This document shows, in pieces, positions 28,377-37,483 of a stretch of 64,000 nucleotides of DNA. The position numbers and the translations under genes were made by a program. Each line of letters opens with the position of its first letter. Within the stretch, counting starts at the first letter, position 1. The notes under the pieces were generated by a model. The model did no database searches. It saw only the letters and a program-made list of their open reading frames with translations, and had not been told where the DNA came from. This DNA comes from Polaribacter sp. NJDZ03 (lineage in GTDB: Bacteria > Bacteroidota > Bacteroidia > Flavobacteriales > Flavobacteriaceae), in contig NZ_CP079195.1 in NCBI RefSeq assembly GCF_019263805.1, positions 4,014,669 to 4,078,668 of the forward strand, in the 5' to 3' direction.

Positions 28377-29333
28377 ATGAATTACGCCCTAAAAATAACA
28401 TCTCTATTATTTATTCTGATATTTATTTCTTGTGGATATCAAAAAACGGAGGAAGATAAACATCCCGAAATTCCAGTTTTCCCAGAGCATACCAATAATA
28501 AGATATCTATAAAACAATTCAACACTAATTTAATAGATATTAAGTACAATGAGAAAAACTTATTTGCCAATAATGAAAAAGGTGATTTGATAATTTTAGA
28601 CCGAAAATTTAATAAAATAAAAGAATTAAACGTCCCTAATAATTACATTAGTAAAGATGGAACTATTTATTTTATGCAACCTAATGAAAAACCTGAGTTA
28701 ATTGAGGTTTATAAAATGTCTATTGAAAATAATTTCAAAAAAGAAAAATTAAGTAATTTAATCATCAATTCTAGAGAACCATTTTCAATAAGAGATTCTT
28801 TAAATGTAGTTTATAAGTGTAAAATAAATGATAAAGACAATATTAAAATCAAGAGTCATATAGATAGTTTGGTTCATGTTGTTTATCAAAAAGAAAATAA
28901 TTTAACTTCTGATAAAATAAAAAAATTAAAACCAAATCTAGTTTCAATTTATCCTTTATCAAATTCAGTAAGTGTTTTAAAATTCAAGGAGAAAGAATTC
29001 GCATTATATACAAGATATGATCATACGAGTGAATTTAAAGACGAGTTAGAAAAAACACGCCTTAATGGATTAAAACCAATATGGAATTTAGAGAAAAGTC
29101 CAAAATCATTTGATAAAGTTGTTTTAGGGAATTCATTTTCAGGAAATCATTATGTAGGTGGTTATACTTCTTATGGCTACAATTATGTAGCACTTTCATT
29201 GCATAACGAAATAACAAAGTTTAAAGCAAAAAATGCAAACAACGGAAATGGTGTAAATATTTTATATGAAAGCAAGGACACAATTATCTTAAAAGATTTT
29301 GAAAAAATGTATCATATAACGTTAAAAAAATAA
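28377..29333 (+). CDS. uncharacterised lipoprotein
   Basis: 318 residues. Signal peptide with lipobox: SLLFILIFISC (Cys19). The mature chain is rich in beta-strand-like segments separated by loops (NLFANNEKGDLIILDRKF; KDGTIYFMQPNEKPELIEVY), which could be a beta-propeller-like fold, but I do not recognise the family. No enzyme motif seen. It sits between other orphan exported proteins. Confidence 0.6.
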   Translation: MNYALKITSLLFILIFISCGYQKTEEDKHPEIPVFPEHTNNKISIKQFNTNLIDIKYNEKNLFANNEKGDLIILDRKFNKIKELNVPNNYISKDGTIYFMQPNEKPELIEVYKMSIENNFKKEKLSNLIINSREPFSIRDSLNVVYKCKINDKDNIKIKSHIDSLVHVVYQKENNLTSDKIKKLKPNLVSIYPLSNSVSVLKFKEKEFALYTRYDHTSEFKDELEKTRLNGLKPIWNLEKSPKSFDKVVLGNSFSGNHYVGGYTSYGYNYVALSLHNEITKFKAKNANNGNGVNILYESKDTIILKDFEKMYHITLKK

Positions 29334-29456
29334 CGACTACCAACACTGTTTAAATCTTATTATTGTTTTTATTCATTCAGTAATTTATGCATTCTTTGAA
29401 AAAGTGAATTTGAAAACGAGTAAAGTAAAAATTAAAAAACACGAAACACTTCATAA

Positions 29457-29957
29457 ATGAAAAGTCCTATATACTTCCTATTTTTTATAACTTCCTTTCT
29501 TGTCTGTCAAACTTCTTTTGGGCAAGAGAACTTCGAAAAAACAAAGATTGTAACCAATGTCTTTAAAGCGCTAAAAAAGCAGAAAGTAAAAATATTTTTA
29601 AAGAGTTTGCCTACTAAAGATGAAATTACTTACCTCATTCCGATAGGACACGCTACGCAACCGGACAAAGAGATTCCTGATGTAAATACCATAATTTCAA
29701 ACTTTAAAACAGATGCCTCTGAAAATTTTAAAAAAGTAATTAAAAAAGGTAATGATTTTGGAATTGAATGGAAAGATATTATTTTACAGAAAGTGCGCTA
29801 TGATGCCAACCCAGACCCAAGTTTAGAAATAGAGAGAGGAGATATTACTTTGGTATGCAAAAGCAATGATAAAAAATTTCTAATAGTTATAAGGAAAACT
29901 TACAAAATACGAGATACTTGGCGATTGATGAATAGGATGAAAATTACATTATTATAG
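29457..29957 (+). CDS. uncharacterised secreted protein
   Basis: 166 residues with an N-terminal signal peptide (about 1-22, ending TSFG). The rest is a small soluble alpha/beta domain (VFKALKKQKVKIFLKSLPTK; GDITLVCKSNDKKFLIVI). No family recognised. A short AT-rich leader (aaacacgaaacacttcataa) precedes the ATG and only faintly resembles the shared leader. Confidence 0.55.
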   Translation: MKSPIYFLFFITSFLVCQTSFGQENFEKTKIVTNVFKALKKQKVKIFLKSLPTKDEITYLIPIGHATQPDKEIPDVNTIISNFKTDASENFKKVIKKGNDFGIEWKDIILQKVRYDANPDPSLEIERGDITLVCKSNDKKFLIVIRKTYKIRDTWRLMNRMKITLL

Positions 29958-30069
29958 TGAGGGACTATATAATTTATCAACATTAATAATTGTTTTAACT
30001 AATTTTTTGAGTCTAATGCGGTTTATATCTTATCAAATATTATAGAGGCGATAGGTTATTATATTTAAA

Positions 30070-30115
30070 CGCAATTTCTTAGAACACAAAGGATCTCAAC
30101 CACAACTAAATAAAA
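30070..30115 (+). repeat. shared leader element, copy 3
   Basis: cgcaatttcttagaacac followed by aaagg lies 46 bases before the ATG at 30116. It matches copy 2 at 17 of the first 18 positions. Confidence 0.55.
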
Positions 30116-31099
30116 ATGACAGAATTTCCAGTAATAGCTTCAACAATTTCAGCAAAAGAATTGGGTGAGTTTGCAAAAGAAAAATATGGACTACATAAAA
30201 ACTTCGATTGCAAATTATTTAGAACAGGAATGAATCACACGTATTTCCTTTCAGATAACGAAACAAAGTATGTGTTAAGAGTTTATAGTCATAATTGGAG
30301 GTCAAAATCTGAAATTAATGAAGAAATTGAACTTTTAAATTTATTAAGTGAAAATAACTTAGGGGTTTCTTTTCCTATTAAAGATATAAATGGAGAATTT
30401 ATTCAAGAAATAAAAGCACCAGAAGGAATTAGATCTGTTGTGCTTTTTTCGTTTGCAAAAGGGAATAAGGTTAGATTTTTGGATACTGAAACATGTTCAT
30501 TAATTGGAGAATTAATGGCTAAAATTCATAATCTTACAGCTAACAAAACTATAGATCGAATTTCTTATGATAAAAAATCACTGTTAAAATTACCGTATAC
30601 ATATTTAAAAGAATTCTTTTCGGAAGAGTTACCAGAAATGGAATTTATAAAAGGAATTGATGGATTCTTTGAGAAAACCGATTTTGAAAATTGTAAAAAA
30701 GGAGTTGTTCATTTAGATATTTGGTATGATAATATGGCGGTGTCTGATGAAAAAGAAATTACTATTTATGATTTTGATTTTTGTGGAAATGGAGAACCTG
30801 TTTTAGATGTTGGCTATTTTTGTAACCAGTTATTTCACATTGAAACGGATAAGAAAGAGTACGAAATAAAAAAGAAATATTTTTTAGATGGCTACCAAAG
30901 TATGAGACAATTATCTGAAAAAGAATTGAAAATGATTCCTAAAGCTGGTTTAGCTGTTTTTGTTTTTTATCTTGGTGTACAAGCAAAAAGGTTTGATTGG
31001 TCTAATATCTTCTTGTCCGAGAATTATCTTAAAATGTTCTATATAGCAAGACTAAAAACGTGGATTGAATATAATAACATCGAAAAAAGAAAACTATGA
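30116..31099 (+). CDS. APH-family phosphotransferase (homoserine kinase II / choline kinase-like)
   Basis: 327 residues with a protein-kinase-like fold of the aminoglycoside phosphotransferase superfamily. Visible: N-lobe FRTGMNHTYFLSDNETKYVLR; catalytic loop VVHLDIWYDNMAV with H199, D201 and N206; the metal-binding Asp in IYDFDFCGNGEPVLDVG (about 215-230). The phosphate acceptor is not predictable; aminoglycoside resistance should not be assumed. The next gene overlaps its stop by four bases (ATGA). Confidence 0.8.
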   Translation: MTEFPVIASTISAKELGEFAKEKYGLHKNFDCKLFRTGMNHTYFLSDNETKYVLRVYSHNWRSKSEINEEIELLNLLSENNLGVSFPIKDINGEFIQEIKAPEGIRSVVLFSFAKGNKVRFLDTETCSLIGELMAKIHNLTANKTIDRISYDKKSLLKLPYTYLKEFFSEELPEMEFIKGIDGFFEKTDFENCKKGVVHLDIWYDNMAVSDEKEITIYDFDFCGNGEPVLDVGYFCNQLFHIETDKKEYEIKKKYFLDGYQSMRQLSEKELKMIPKAGLAVFVFYLGVQAKRFDWSNIFLSENYLKMFYIARLKTWIEYNNIEKRKL

Positions 31100-31458
31100 A
31101 TGAAATTAAAGAAAAGTATTATAAAAAATTAGATAATTTTTTTAAAGAAATTGAAAAATCTATGCATTCTGAATTATTTGAAGAAGAATATGTAGAGAGA
31201 TACGATTCTAGTTCTGAAGCTGCTGGAAGGAAAAATGGAGTTAATCCAATGAATGAAGAATATATCTTAAAAGCTGAAAAGAAAAGAGAAGAATTAGGCG
31301 TTTCTAAACTTGGTGCAAATGGATTACCTTCAGACAATAGCTCTGAACTTTATGTAAAAAAAATCTTAACAGATTATTTGTTGCAAAAACAAAATAATGA
31401 AAAATTAGAAGCTAAGAAAAAGATGAATATTTCGTCTTTTTTTAAAGAACAAAAATAA
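31096..31458 (+). CDS. uncharacterised small charged protein
   Basis: 120 residues, mostly helical and rich in Glu and Lys; no signal peptide or membrane segment. It overlaps the upstream phosphotransferase by four bases (ATGA), so the two are translationally coupled. Not recognised. A middle segment RYDSSSEAAGRKNGVNPMNE looks disordered. Confidence 0.55.
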   Translation: MNEIKEKYYKKLDNFFKEIEKSMHSELFEEEYVERYDSSSEAAGRKNGVNPMNEEYILKAEKKREELGVSKLGANGLPSDNSSELYVKKILTDYLLQKQNNEKLEAKKKMNISSFFKEQK

Positions 31459-31516
31459 GGTTTGTAAAAGTTTAAAGGTTATATATTTTTAAACGGAGAT
31501 TAAAATTAGATAATAA

Positions 31517-32107
31517 ATGAATTCAAGTTTTTTTGATTTAAAGACTTATTTTATTGATGAAAAAGTCAATATTTTTAAGTTTAAAAATTGTTATAAAGTA
31601 TTTAATGATAAAGGAAATGAGGTTGGTTCTGTAAATCAAAAACTAACTTCAGGACAAAAAGCGATTAGATTATTATTAAACAAAACGATGTTGCCTTTTC
31701 ATTTAGAAATAAAAGATGCGTCAGGAAATTTACAAGCATCCATATCTAGAGGTTGGACTTTCTTTATGTCTACAATTCGCATTGATGATTCTAAAGGCAA
31801 TACTATTGGTACCATAAAACAAAAATTTAAGTTATTAAAACCAACTTTTAAAATTTATAACAAATCCGAAGAACTTGTTGCTGTAATTACTGGAGATATG
31901 AAAGCTTGGAACTTTCAAATAAATGATGCTTCTGAGAAAGAAATAGGAACCATAACTAAAAAATGGAATGGACCTCTGAAAGAAATTTTTACCACAGCAG
32001 ACAAGTATAAAGTAGATTTAAAAGCAGGTTTTACTGATGAGTCCAATAAAATAGTAATTCTATCTAGTGCAATAACCATAGATATGGTTTGGAGAGAAAG
32101 TAGATAA
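31517..32107 (+). CDS. phospholipid scramblase / LURP-one-like protein
   Basis: 196 residues. The chain reads as a tandem of antiparallel strands with the pattern YKVFNDKGNEVGSVNQK, IKDASGNLQASISRG and YNKSEELVAVITGDM, as in Tubby-like/scramblase-related proteins of bacteria. There is no signal peptide or predicted membrane helix. Bacterial members are uncharacterised. It is the last gene of the accessory block and is followed by a long inverted repeat. Confidence 0.65.
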   Translation: MNSSFFDLKTYFIDEKVNIFKFKNCYKVFNDKGNEVGSVNQKLTSGQKAIRLLLNKTMLPFHLEIKDASGNLQASISRGWTFFMSTIRIDDSKGNTIGTIKQKFKLLKPTFKIYNKSEELVAVITGDMKAWNFQINDASEKEIGTITKKWNGPLKEIFTTADKYKVDLKAGFTDESNKIVILSSAITIDMVWRESR

Positions 32108-32182
32108 TAATGTAAGTAAAGCGAATACTAATTAATGGTATTTCCTTTCTAAAATTCTTCAATACTAATTAAATATAAAAAA

Positions 32183-32316
32183 AAGAGGTTATCTAAAAAG
32201 TAAGTTTTTGTCAATCTGAATTTATTTCAGATTCTTATGAGTAATGAAATTCAGTAAGTTTAGATACTGAAACAAGTTCAGTATGACAAGATTTATTACT
32301 TTTTAGAGAGCCTCTT
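32183..32316. repeat. family B element: long inverted repeat with nested hairpins
   Basis: Outer arms aagaggttatctaaaaag (32183-) and ctttttagagagcctctt (-32316) match in about 19 of 21 positions. Inside are two smaller hairpins: aatctga/tcagatt (32212-32233) and atactga/tcagtat (32264-32284). It lies between the convergent scramblase-like and TerC genes and probably ends both transcripts. A half copy occurs at 47959-48004. Confidence 0.75.
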
Positions 32317-32338
32317 AAATTTAGTTTTTAAAAATATA

Positions 32339-33136
32339 TTATTTGCTTTTTTTTGCTAATAAGTTCTTTTGATATTTACCTTGTACAACATCAACAATAA
32401 TTAAAATTGCCAATACAAAATAGAAGGTTGTTTTACTCATTGGTACAATTTCTTCGCCAAAAAGTTTAATGTGTGCTAAATGCCCGCCTTCAGTAACTAG
32501 CATAATTCCAACAATAAAAAGGATAAACAAGCCAAGTACTTCATACATTCTGTTTTTAGATAAGAAAGTAGAAATTTTATCAGCCATAATTAACATTAAT
32601 AAACCACTTATTACAATAGCAATTGCCATAACAATAAATGCGGTTGTAGTGTTTTCTATTTCGCTCGTTAAACCGATTGCTGCTAAAATGGAATCGAAAG
32701 AAAATACTAAATTCATAATAACAATACTTGTAATTACTGCATTAGCAGATTTAGTGCCTTTGTCTGAAGCCATATCAGAAACTTCCATTCCTTTGGTCGA
32801 AATCATGTGCCAAATTTCTTTAATGGCTGTAAAAATAATAAAACCACCACCTAACAAAACAATGATGCTATGGCCGTTAAAAGCAAAATGAATGATGTTT
32901 TCTATTCCTCCGGATAAAAAAGAAAAAGGTTCTTGAAAAAAATCAATAATAGAAACTAAAACAAAAAGGAGTATAATTCTTAAAACAATGGCAATTAAAA
33001 TACCTGTTTTTCTCACTCTTTTTTGATCTGCTAGTGGCGCTTTTTTAGATTCTAAAGAAATATAAAGTAGGTTGTCGAATCCTAAAACGGCTTGTAAAAG
33101 CACTAACATTAATAACGTGAAAAGAATTCCTAACAT
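32339..33136 (-). CDS. TerC family integral membrane protein
   Basis: 265 residues with seven predicted membrane helices. TerC-type signatures are FDNLLYISLESKK near residue 20 (conserved Asp/Asn in the first helix) and LVFSFDSILAAIGL (about 143-156), the second conserved Asp motif. TerC proteins are linked to metal (Mn2+) export and tellurite resistance. It is monocistronic; the 268-base gap before it holds only purine-rich repeats. Confidence 0.88.
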   Translation of the reverse strand: MLGILFTLLMLVLLQAVLGFDNLLYISLESKKAPLADQKRVRKTGILIAIVLRIILLFVLVSIIDFFQEPFSFLSGGIENIIHFAFNGHSIIVLLGGGFIIFTAIKEIWHMISTKGMEVSDMASDKGTKSANAVITSIVIMNLVFSFDSILAAIGLTSEIENTTTAFIVMAIAIVISGLLMLIMADKISTFLSKNRMYEVLGLFILFIVGIMLVTEGGHLAHIKLFGEEIVPMSKTTFYFVLAILIIVDVVQGKYQKNLLAKKSK

Positions 33137-33219
33137 TTTTTATTTTTTATAATTGATAGATTCAAAGATATTTTGATTGAAGATAATACACAATTTTTAT
33201 TTGAATTAGTTTTAAAGTT

Positions 33220-33305
33220 TGGATTTTTAGAGACAGAAGAGAAGAATTTAGAAACCATGAAGCAAGAGACAAACACAAGAGACAAGAAGGAAGGAAATAG
33301 GACTC
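33220..33305. repeat. purine-rich degenerate repeat (gagacaag/gaagcaag units)
   Basis: Imperfect units such as gagacagaagagaagaat, atgaagcaagagacaaaca and caagagacaagaaggaagg follow one another between the TerC and TauE genes. It is not coding. Confidence 0.45.
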
Positions 33306-33404
33306 TAATAAAAGTGCATTTTTATGAAAAAACTATGTTTTCTATTTGCCTATGTATTAAAAAAAAACAGTGTAAGCGCAGTAGAAAACTATTTAGTTGG
33401 TTTC

Positions 33405-34172
33405 TTAAAAAAGATATTTCCAAAGAATACGCACACTCACAAAGGCAATTAATATTGCGGTTGCTTTTTTTAATTGAATAGGAGTAAAGTACGTATTACT
33501 CATTCTGCTGCCTATTTGTCCGCCAATAAAAACGGTAACTAATAGAATAGAAGTTAAATTCCAATCAATTATAAAATCAGGATTTGAATATTGCCCTAAT
33601 AAACCAGCTAAAGAATTTACTAAAATAAAAACACTTGCCGTAGCGGCTATTTTTTTAGGAGTGTCCCAATTTGTAAGATGTAATAATGGTGCTAAAAAAA
33701 TACCTCCTCCAATACCAACCATTCCAGAAATAAAACCTATAGTTCCGCCAAAAAGGCCACTTTTAATCGGTTTAGAATTGTTGTTTTTTTCATCCGAAGA
33801 AATTATTCTCTTAGAAATCCACATAGTAATTGCAGCAAAAAGTAATGTAACGCCTAATAATATAAAAAAGAATTGCTGACTTATTTTTAATTTACCTCCT
33901 ATATACGCGAGAGGAACACTAAATAAAACAACCGGAATTATTTTTTGAAAGTTCAATTTTTTCTGTTGTATAAAAAAGAACACGTTTCCAGAAACAACTA
34001 CAATGTTACACAATAAAGCAGTAGCTCTAATTTGAGTAAAAACGATTCCTGTTAGTGCTAAAATTGCTAAATAACTAGAGCCACCACCAAAACCGACAGA
34101 AGAATATAAAACTGCAACTGTAAAAAACAGTAAAATGATGTGCCAATAAGTAAATAATGAGTCTATTAACAA
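33405..34172 (-). CDS. TauE/SafE-type sulfite/anion exporter family permease
   Basis: 255 residues with eight predicted membrane helices. Family hallmarks: LYSSVGFGGGSSYLAILAL (first repeat, about 22-40) and the second repeat GGTIGFISGMVGIGGGIFLA (about 140-159). Substrates range from sulfite to organic acids and are unknown here. It lies next to an AraC regulator on the same strand but separated by 76 bases. Confidence 0.85.
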   Translation of the reverse strand: MLIDSLFTYWHIILLFFTVAVLYSSVGFGGGSSYLAILALTGIVFTQIRATALLCNIVVVSGNVFFFIQQKKLNFQKIIPVVLFSVPLAYIGGKLKISQQFFFILLGVTLLFAAITMWISKRIISSDEKNNNSKPIKSGLFGGTIGFISGMVGIGGGIFLAPLLHLTNWDTPKKIAATASVFILVNSLAGLLGQYSNPDFIIDWNLTSILLVTVFIGGQIGSRMSNTYFTPIQLKKATAILIAFVSVRILWKYLF

Positions 34173-34248
34173 AATTTAGGTTTAATAATGTAGTTGTATT
34201 TTTACCACTATAAATTAAAAATAAAGGTAGAATAAATATTGATAAAAT

Positions 34249-35166
34249 TTAAGAATTAATTGACTTCTTAAATTGCTGAGGAGTCATTAATTCCATTTTT
34301 TTAAATTGTCTGTTAAAGTAGCTAGTGTTATTAAAACCAGATTTAAATGCAATTTCAGACATTCTAAAATCTTTAGATTCTTTTATCAATTTTTTAGAGA
34401 ATTTTATTTTTTCAGAATTTAAAAAATCAATAGGAGAAATACCTAAAGTATTTTTAAATTTTTTATGAAAATGAGAAGCGCTCATGTGTGCTTTTTTTGC
34501 TAAAACATCTACATTAATGTCTTTATTGGTTAGGTTTTCTTTTATATATTTAATAACCATACCTATTCTTGTACCGTTAAAAGTAGGCAATGTATCGTTT
34601 AATAAAATAGCTTTTGCATTGGTTTGTAGTAAGCGTACAATAAGTTCTTGAATCATTAAATCTAACAAAACATCTTTAGAGGTGTTATTGTTGGTAAAGG
34701 TGTAGGTTAGTCTTTTTATAAGTTGATTAACGTCGTTATTATTAGTTAAATGGCTGCTGCTTTTATCTAAACTCCATGTATTATTCTTGTTTTCTATGGC
34801 AACATTTTGATTGAATCTATCTACAACCTCGTTAATTTTTGTACCATCAATACCTAAGGCTAAACATTGTGTAGGATTGTCTTTTTTAGCCAACGGAAAA
34901 TCAATAATCATTTCTTTATTTCTTGGCATCACCACAGATTCTCCAGGGTAAAATTCAAAAGAAGGAATGCCTTCTATATGCATTATTTTCTTACCGGTAA
35001 GCATACTTGCAATGATAGGAAAATCGAACTTTAAAGCCACTTTTTCTGCATATTTATGAGTTTCATAAATATTTAATTCGGCATAATCTGCATTATAAGT
35101 TGTTCTGTTTTCTACTAATGTAGTTAGTTTTCTATGCTTTTTATGTTGCTCTAATAAGTGACTCAT
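34249..35166 (-). CDS. AraC-family transcriptional regulator
   Basis: 305 residues. The N-terminal sensor (about 20-180) belongs to the AraC_N (cupin-like) type; the C-terminal double helix-turn-helix (about 205-300) includes DVLAKKAHMSASHFHKKFKN and MSEIAFKSGFNNTSYFNRQF. It is divergent from an aldehyde dehydrogenase gene, with an operator-like palindrome between them, so it likely controls the dehydrogenase-DUF779 unit in response to an aldehyde or alcohol. Regulation is inferred from position. Confidence 0.88.
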   Translation of the reverse strand: MSHLLEQHKKHRKLTTLVENRTTYNADYAELNIYETHKYAEKVALKFDFPIIASMLTGKKIMHIEGIPSFEFYPGESVVMPRNKEMIIDFPLAKKDNPTQCLALGIDGTKINEVVDRFNQNVAIENKNNTWSLDKSSSHLTNNNDVNQLIKRLTYTFTNNNTSKDVLLDLMIQELIVRLLQTNAKAILLNDTLPTFNGTRIGMVIKYIKENLTNKDINVDVLAKKAHMSASHFHKKFKNTLGISPIDFLNSEKIKFSKKLIKESKDFRMSEIAFKSGFNNTSYFNRQFKKMELMTPQQFKKSINS

Positions 35167-35276
35167 AATTAAATGTATAAAAAATAAAATGACATTCTTG
35201 TAAATAATAGAATTGTTCTACAATATAATAAATATGTTCAATTTATAGTGAATGTAATAAAATAACTTTACAAAAG

Positions 35277-35314
35277 TTGATAATGTATTGTTATTTGAGC
35301 AATAATATTATCAA
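35277..35314. promoter_or_regulatory. 38-base imperfect palindrome in the AraC/aldehyde dehydrogenase divergent spacer
   Basis: ttgataat (35277-35284) and attatcaa (35307-35314) are perfect outer arms; inner parts (attgtt / gcaata) pair partly. It lies 60-97 bases before the aldehyde dehydrogenase start. This is the likely binding site of the regulator. Confidence 0.5.
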
Positions 35315-35373
35315 TATACTAATTAATAGATCTCTTGTAAAAGAGGTAAATCATATATAAAAAACACTAAATT

Positions 35374-36873
35374 ATGAGTTATTCTAAACCTAAGTTTAAA
35401 GACAAGTATCACAATTTTATCAATGGAGAATTTGTTGCGCCAATAGGCGGACAGTATTTTGATAATACCTCACCAATTGATAATAGTTTTATAGCTAAAT
35501 ATCCTCGCTCTCAAAAAGAAGATGTAGAATTGGCTTTAGATGCAGCCAATGCCGCAAAAGAAGCCTGGGGAAATACGTCTGCAACAGAAAGAGCAACAAT
35601 GTTAAACAAAGTAGCAGATATTATTGAAGCTAATTTAGAAGAGTTTGCATTGGTAGAAACGTGCGATAACGGAAAACCCATTCGTGAAACCTTAAATGCA
35701 GATGTTCCTTTAGCCGTAGATCATTGGCGTTATTTTGCAGCTTGTATTCGTTCGGAAGAAGGAGGCGCATCAGAATTAGATCAACATACATTATCATTAA
35801 CAATTAAAGAGCCGTTAGGTGTTGTTGGGCAAATTATTCCTTGGAATTTTCCATTATTAATGTTGTCTTGGAAATTACCTCCGGCTTTAGTAACTGGTAA
35901 TTGTGTGGTTTTAAAACCAGCAGAACAAACTCCGTCTACAGCAACTTTATTAATGGAGAAAATAGCAGGTGTTTTTCCTCCGGGAGTTATCAATATCGTT
36001 CATGGTTTTGGTCCGGAAGCAGGAAAACCTTTAGCTTCTAGTTCTAAAGTAGATAAAGTTGCCTTTACAGGAGAAACCACAACCGGACAATTAATTATGC
36101 AATATGCATCTAAAAATTTAAATCCCGTAACCATGGAATTGGGGGGGAAATCTCCAAATGTGTTTTTTAATTCTGTGATGGATCATGATGATGCGTATTT
36201 AGATAAGGCGATTGAAGGTGCGGTTTTATTTGCTTTTAATCAAGGAGAAGTTTGTACTGCGCCGTCTAGAATTTTGGTTCAAGAAGATATTTACGATGCA
36301 TTTATGAAACGTGTTATTGAAAGAACAAATGCCATCATTCAAGACAATCCGTACGATGTAAATACCATGGTGGGTGCACAAGCATCTAAAGATCAATACG
36401 AAAAAATACAATCTTATATAGAAATAGGTAAAGAAGAGGGCGCTAAAGTATTGTCTGGTGGTTCTGCAAATAAATTATCTGGTAATTTAGCAAACGGATT
36501 CTATATTAAACCAACTATATTAGAGGGACATAATAAAATGCGCGTCTTCCAAGAAGAAATTTTTGGACCTGTTGTTTGTGTTACAAAGTTTAAAGATGAA
36601 GCAGAAGCTTTAGAAATTGCAAACGATACACTTTATGGTTTAGGAGCCGGAGTTTGGACGCGAGATGCACATCAATTATATCAAATTCCTAGAGCAATAA
36701 AAGCCGGTAGAGTTTGGGTAAACTGTTACCATGCATATCCTGCACATGCACCTTTTGGTGGATATAAAAAATCTGGTTTTGGTAGAGAAAACCACGTGAT
36801 GATGTTAAACTATTATCGTCAAACGAAGAATATGTTAATCTCTTATGATAAAAATAAATTAGGTTTCTTTTAG
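35374..36873 (+). CDS. aldehyde dehydrogenase (ExaC/AldA-like)
   Basis: 499 residues, NAD(P)+-dependent. Motifs: GQIIPWNFPLLMLSWKLPPA (about 150-169), FTGETTTGQL, MELGGKSPNVFF, the catalytic Cys in NQGEVCTAPSR (C294), and EEIFGPVVCV. The sequence is close to the acetaldehyde/ethanolamine-type dehydrogenases that travel with an AraC regulator and DUF779. With the acetyl-CoA synthetase downstream, the region can turn acetaldehyde into acetyl-CoA; this pathway is inferred from gene order. Confidence 0.94.
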   Translation: MSYSKPKFKDKYHNFINGEFVAPIGGQYFDNTSPIDNSFIAKYPRSQKEDVELALDAANAAKEAWGNTSATERATMLNKVADIIEANLEEFALVETCDNGKPIRETLNADVPLAVDHWRYFAACIRSEEGGASELDQHTLSLTIKEPLGVVGQIIPWNFPLLMLSWKLPPALVTGNCVVLKPAEQTPSTATLLMEKIAGVFPPGVINIVHGFGPEAGKPLASSSKVDKVAFTGETTTGQLIMQYASKNLNPVTMELGGKSPNVFFNSVMDHDDAYLDKAIEGAVLFAFNQGEVCTAPSRILVQEDIYDAFMKRVIERTNAIIQDNPYDVNTMVGAQASKDQYEKIQSYIEIGKEEGAKVLSGGSANKLSGNLANGFYIKPTILEGHNKMRVFQEEIFGPVVCVTKFKDEAEALEIANDTLYGLGAGVWTRDAHQLYQIPRAIKAGRVWVNCYHAYPAHAPFGGYKKSGFGRENHVMMLNYYRQTKNMLISYDKNKLGFF

Positions 36874-36891
36874 TAGTTAGTCAATAATCTT

Positions 36892-36926
36892 AAAGACTGA
36901 ATTATTAATTTAATTCAGTCTTTTTA
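36892..36926 (+). terminator. hairpin with T-run between aldehyde dehydrogenase and DUF779 genes
   Basis: aaagactgaatt pairs with aattcagtcttt around attaattt and is followed by ttt. It lies 19 bases after the dehydrogenase stop and 14 bases before the DUF779 ATG, so it could dampen expression of the latter. Confidence 0.7.
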
Positions 36927-36939
36927 ATACCAAGAAATT

Positions 36940-37296
36940 ATGGAAAGAGTAACAATAACAGAAAAAGCAACTAAAATTTTAGAATTATTAAAAGAGAAAC
37001 ATGGCGAATTAATTTTCCATCAAAGTGGTGGTTGTTGCGATGGTTCTGCTCCAATGATTTTTGAAAAAGGTGACATGTATTTAGATGAAAGTGATATTCT
37101 TTTAGGAACTTTAAAAGGTGTAAATTTTTATATGAACCAAGATCAATTTGAATATTGGAAACACACACATTTAACAGTAGATATTACAGAAGGTAGAGGT
37201 GCTAGTTTTTCTTTAGAGATTCCTTTAGGACTTCGTTTTTTTATTCACTCTAGGTTATTGACCAAAGAAGAGGAAGTTTTTTTTAATAAAAAGTAG
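36940..37296 (+). CDS. DUF779 family protein
   Basis: 118 residues, matching DUF779 by the Cys-rich segment FHQSGGCCDGSAPMIFEKGD (about 27-46), TLKGVNFYMNQDQFEYWKHT and GRGASFSLEIPLGLRFFIHS. DUF779 genes nearly always follow aldehyde dehydrogenases and are proposed to help their maturation or redox state; here too. Whether it has its own promoter is not clear. Confidence 0.88.
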   Translation: MERVTITEKATKILELLKEKHGELIFHQSGGCCDGSAPMIFEKGDMYLDESDILLGTLKGVNFYMNQDQFEYWKHTHLTVDITEGRGASFSLEIPLGLRFFIHSRLLTKEEEVFFNKK

Positions 37297-37483
37297 TATT
37301 ATCAAGGCATAAAACAAGGTTTGTTATTTCGAAATAAGTTTGCATTTATAGTGTTAGAATGATAAAATAAGAAGCTATTTTTGACTTTTATGTTAAAAAA
37401 ATACATAAATAAATACATTGTTCTTTTAAAACAGAAATATAATTTCTATTTTTAGAATATCAAATACAATTAACTAAATAACA

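Noticed and set aside
30116..31099. Aminoglycoside resistance gene
   Set aside because: Only the general APH fold is visible; substrate cannot be inferred and resistance subfamily features were not recognised.
33173..33481. 102-residue plus-strand frame between TerC and TauE
   Set aside because: Covers the purine-rich repeat and overlaps the TauE gene antisense; composition is not protein-like.
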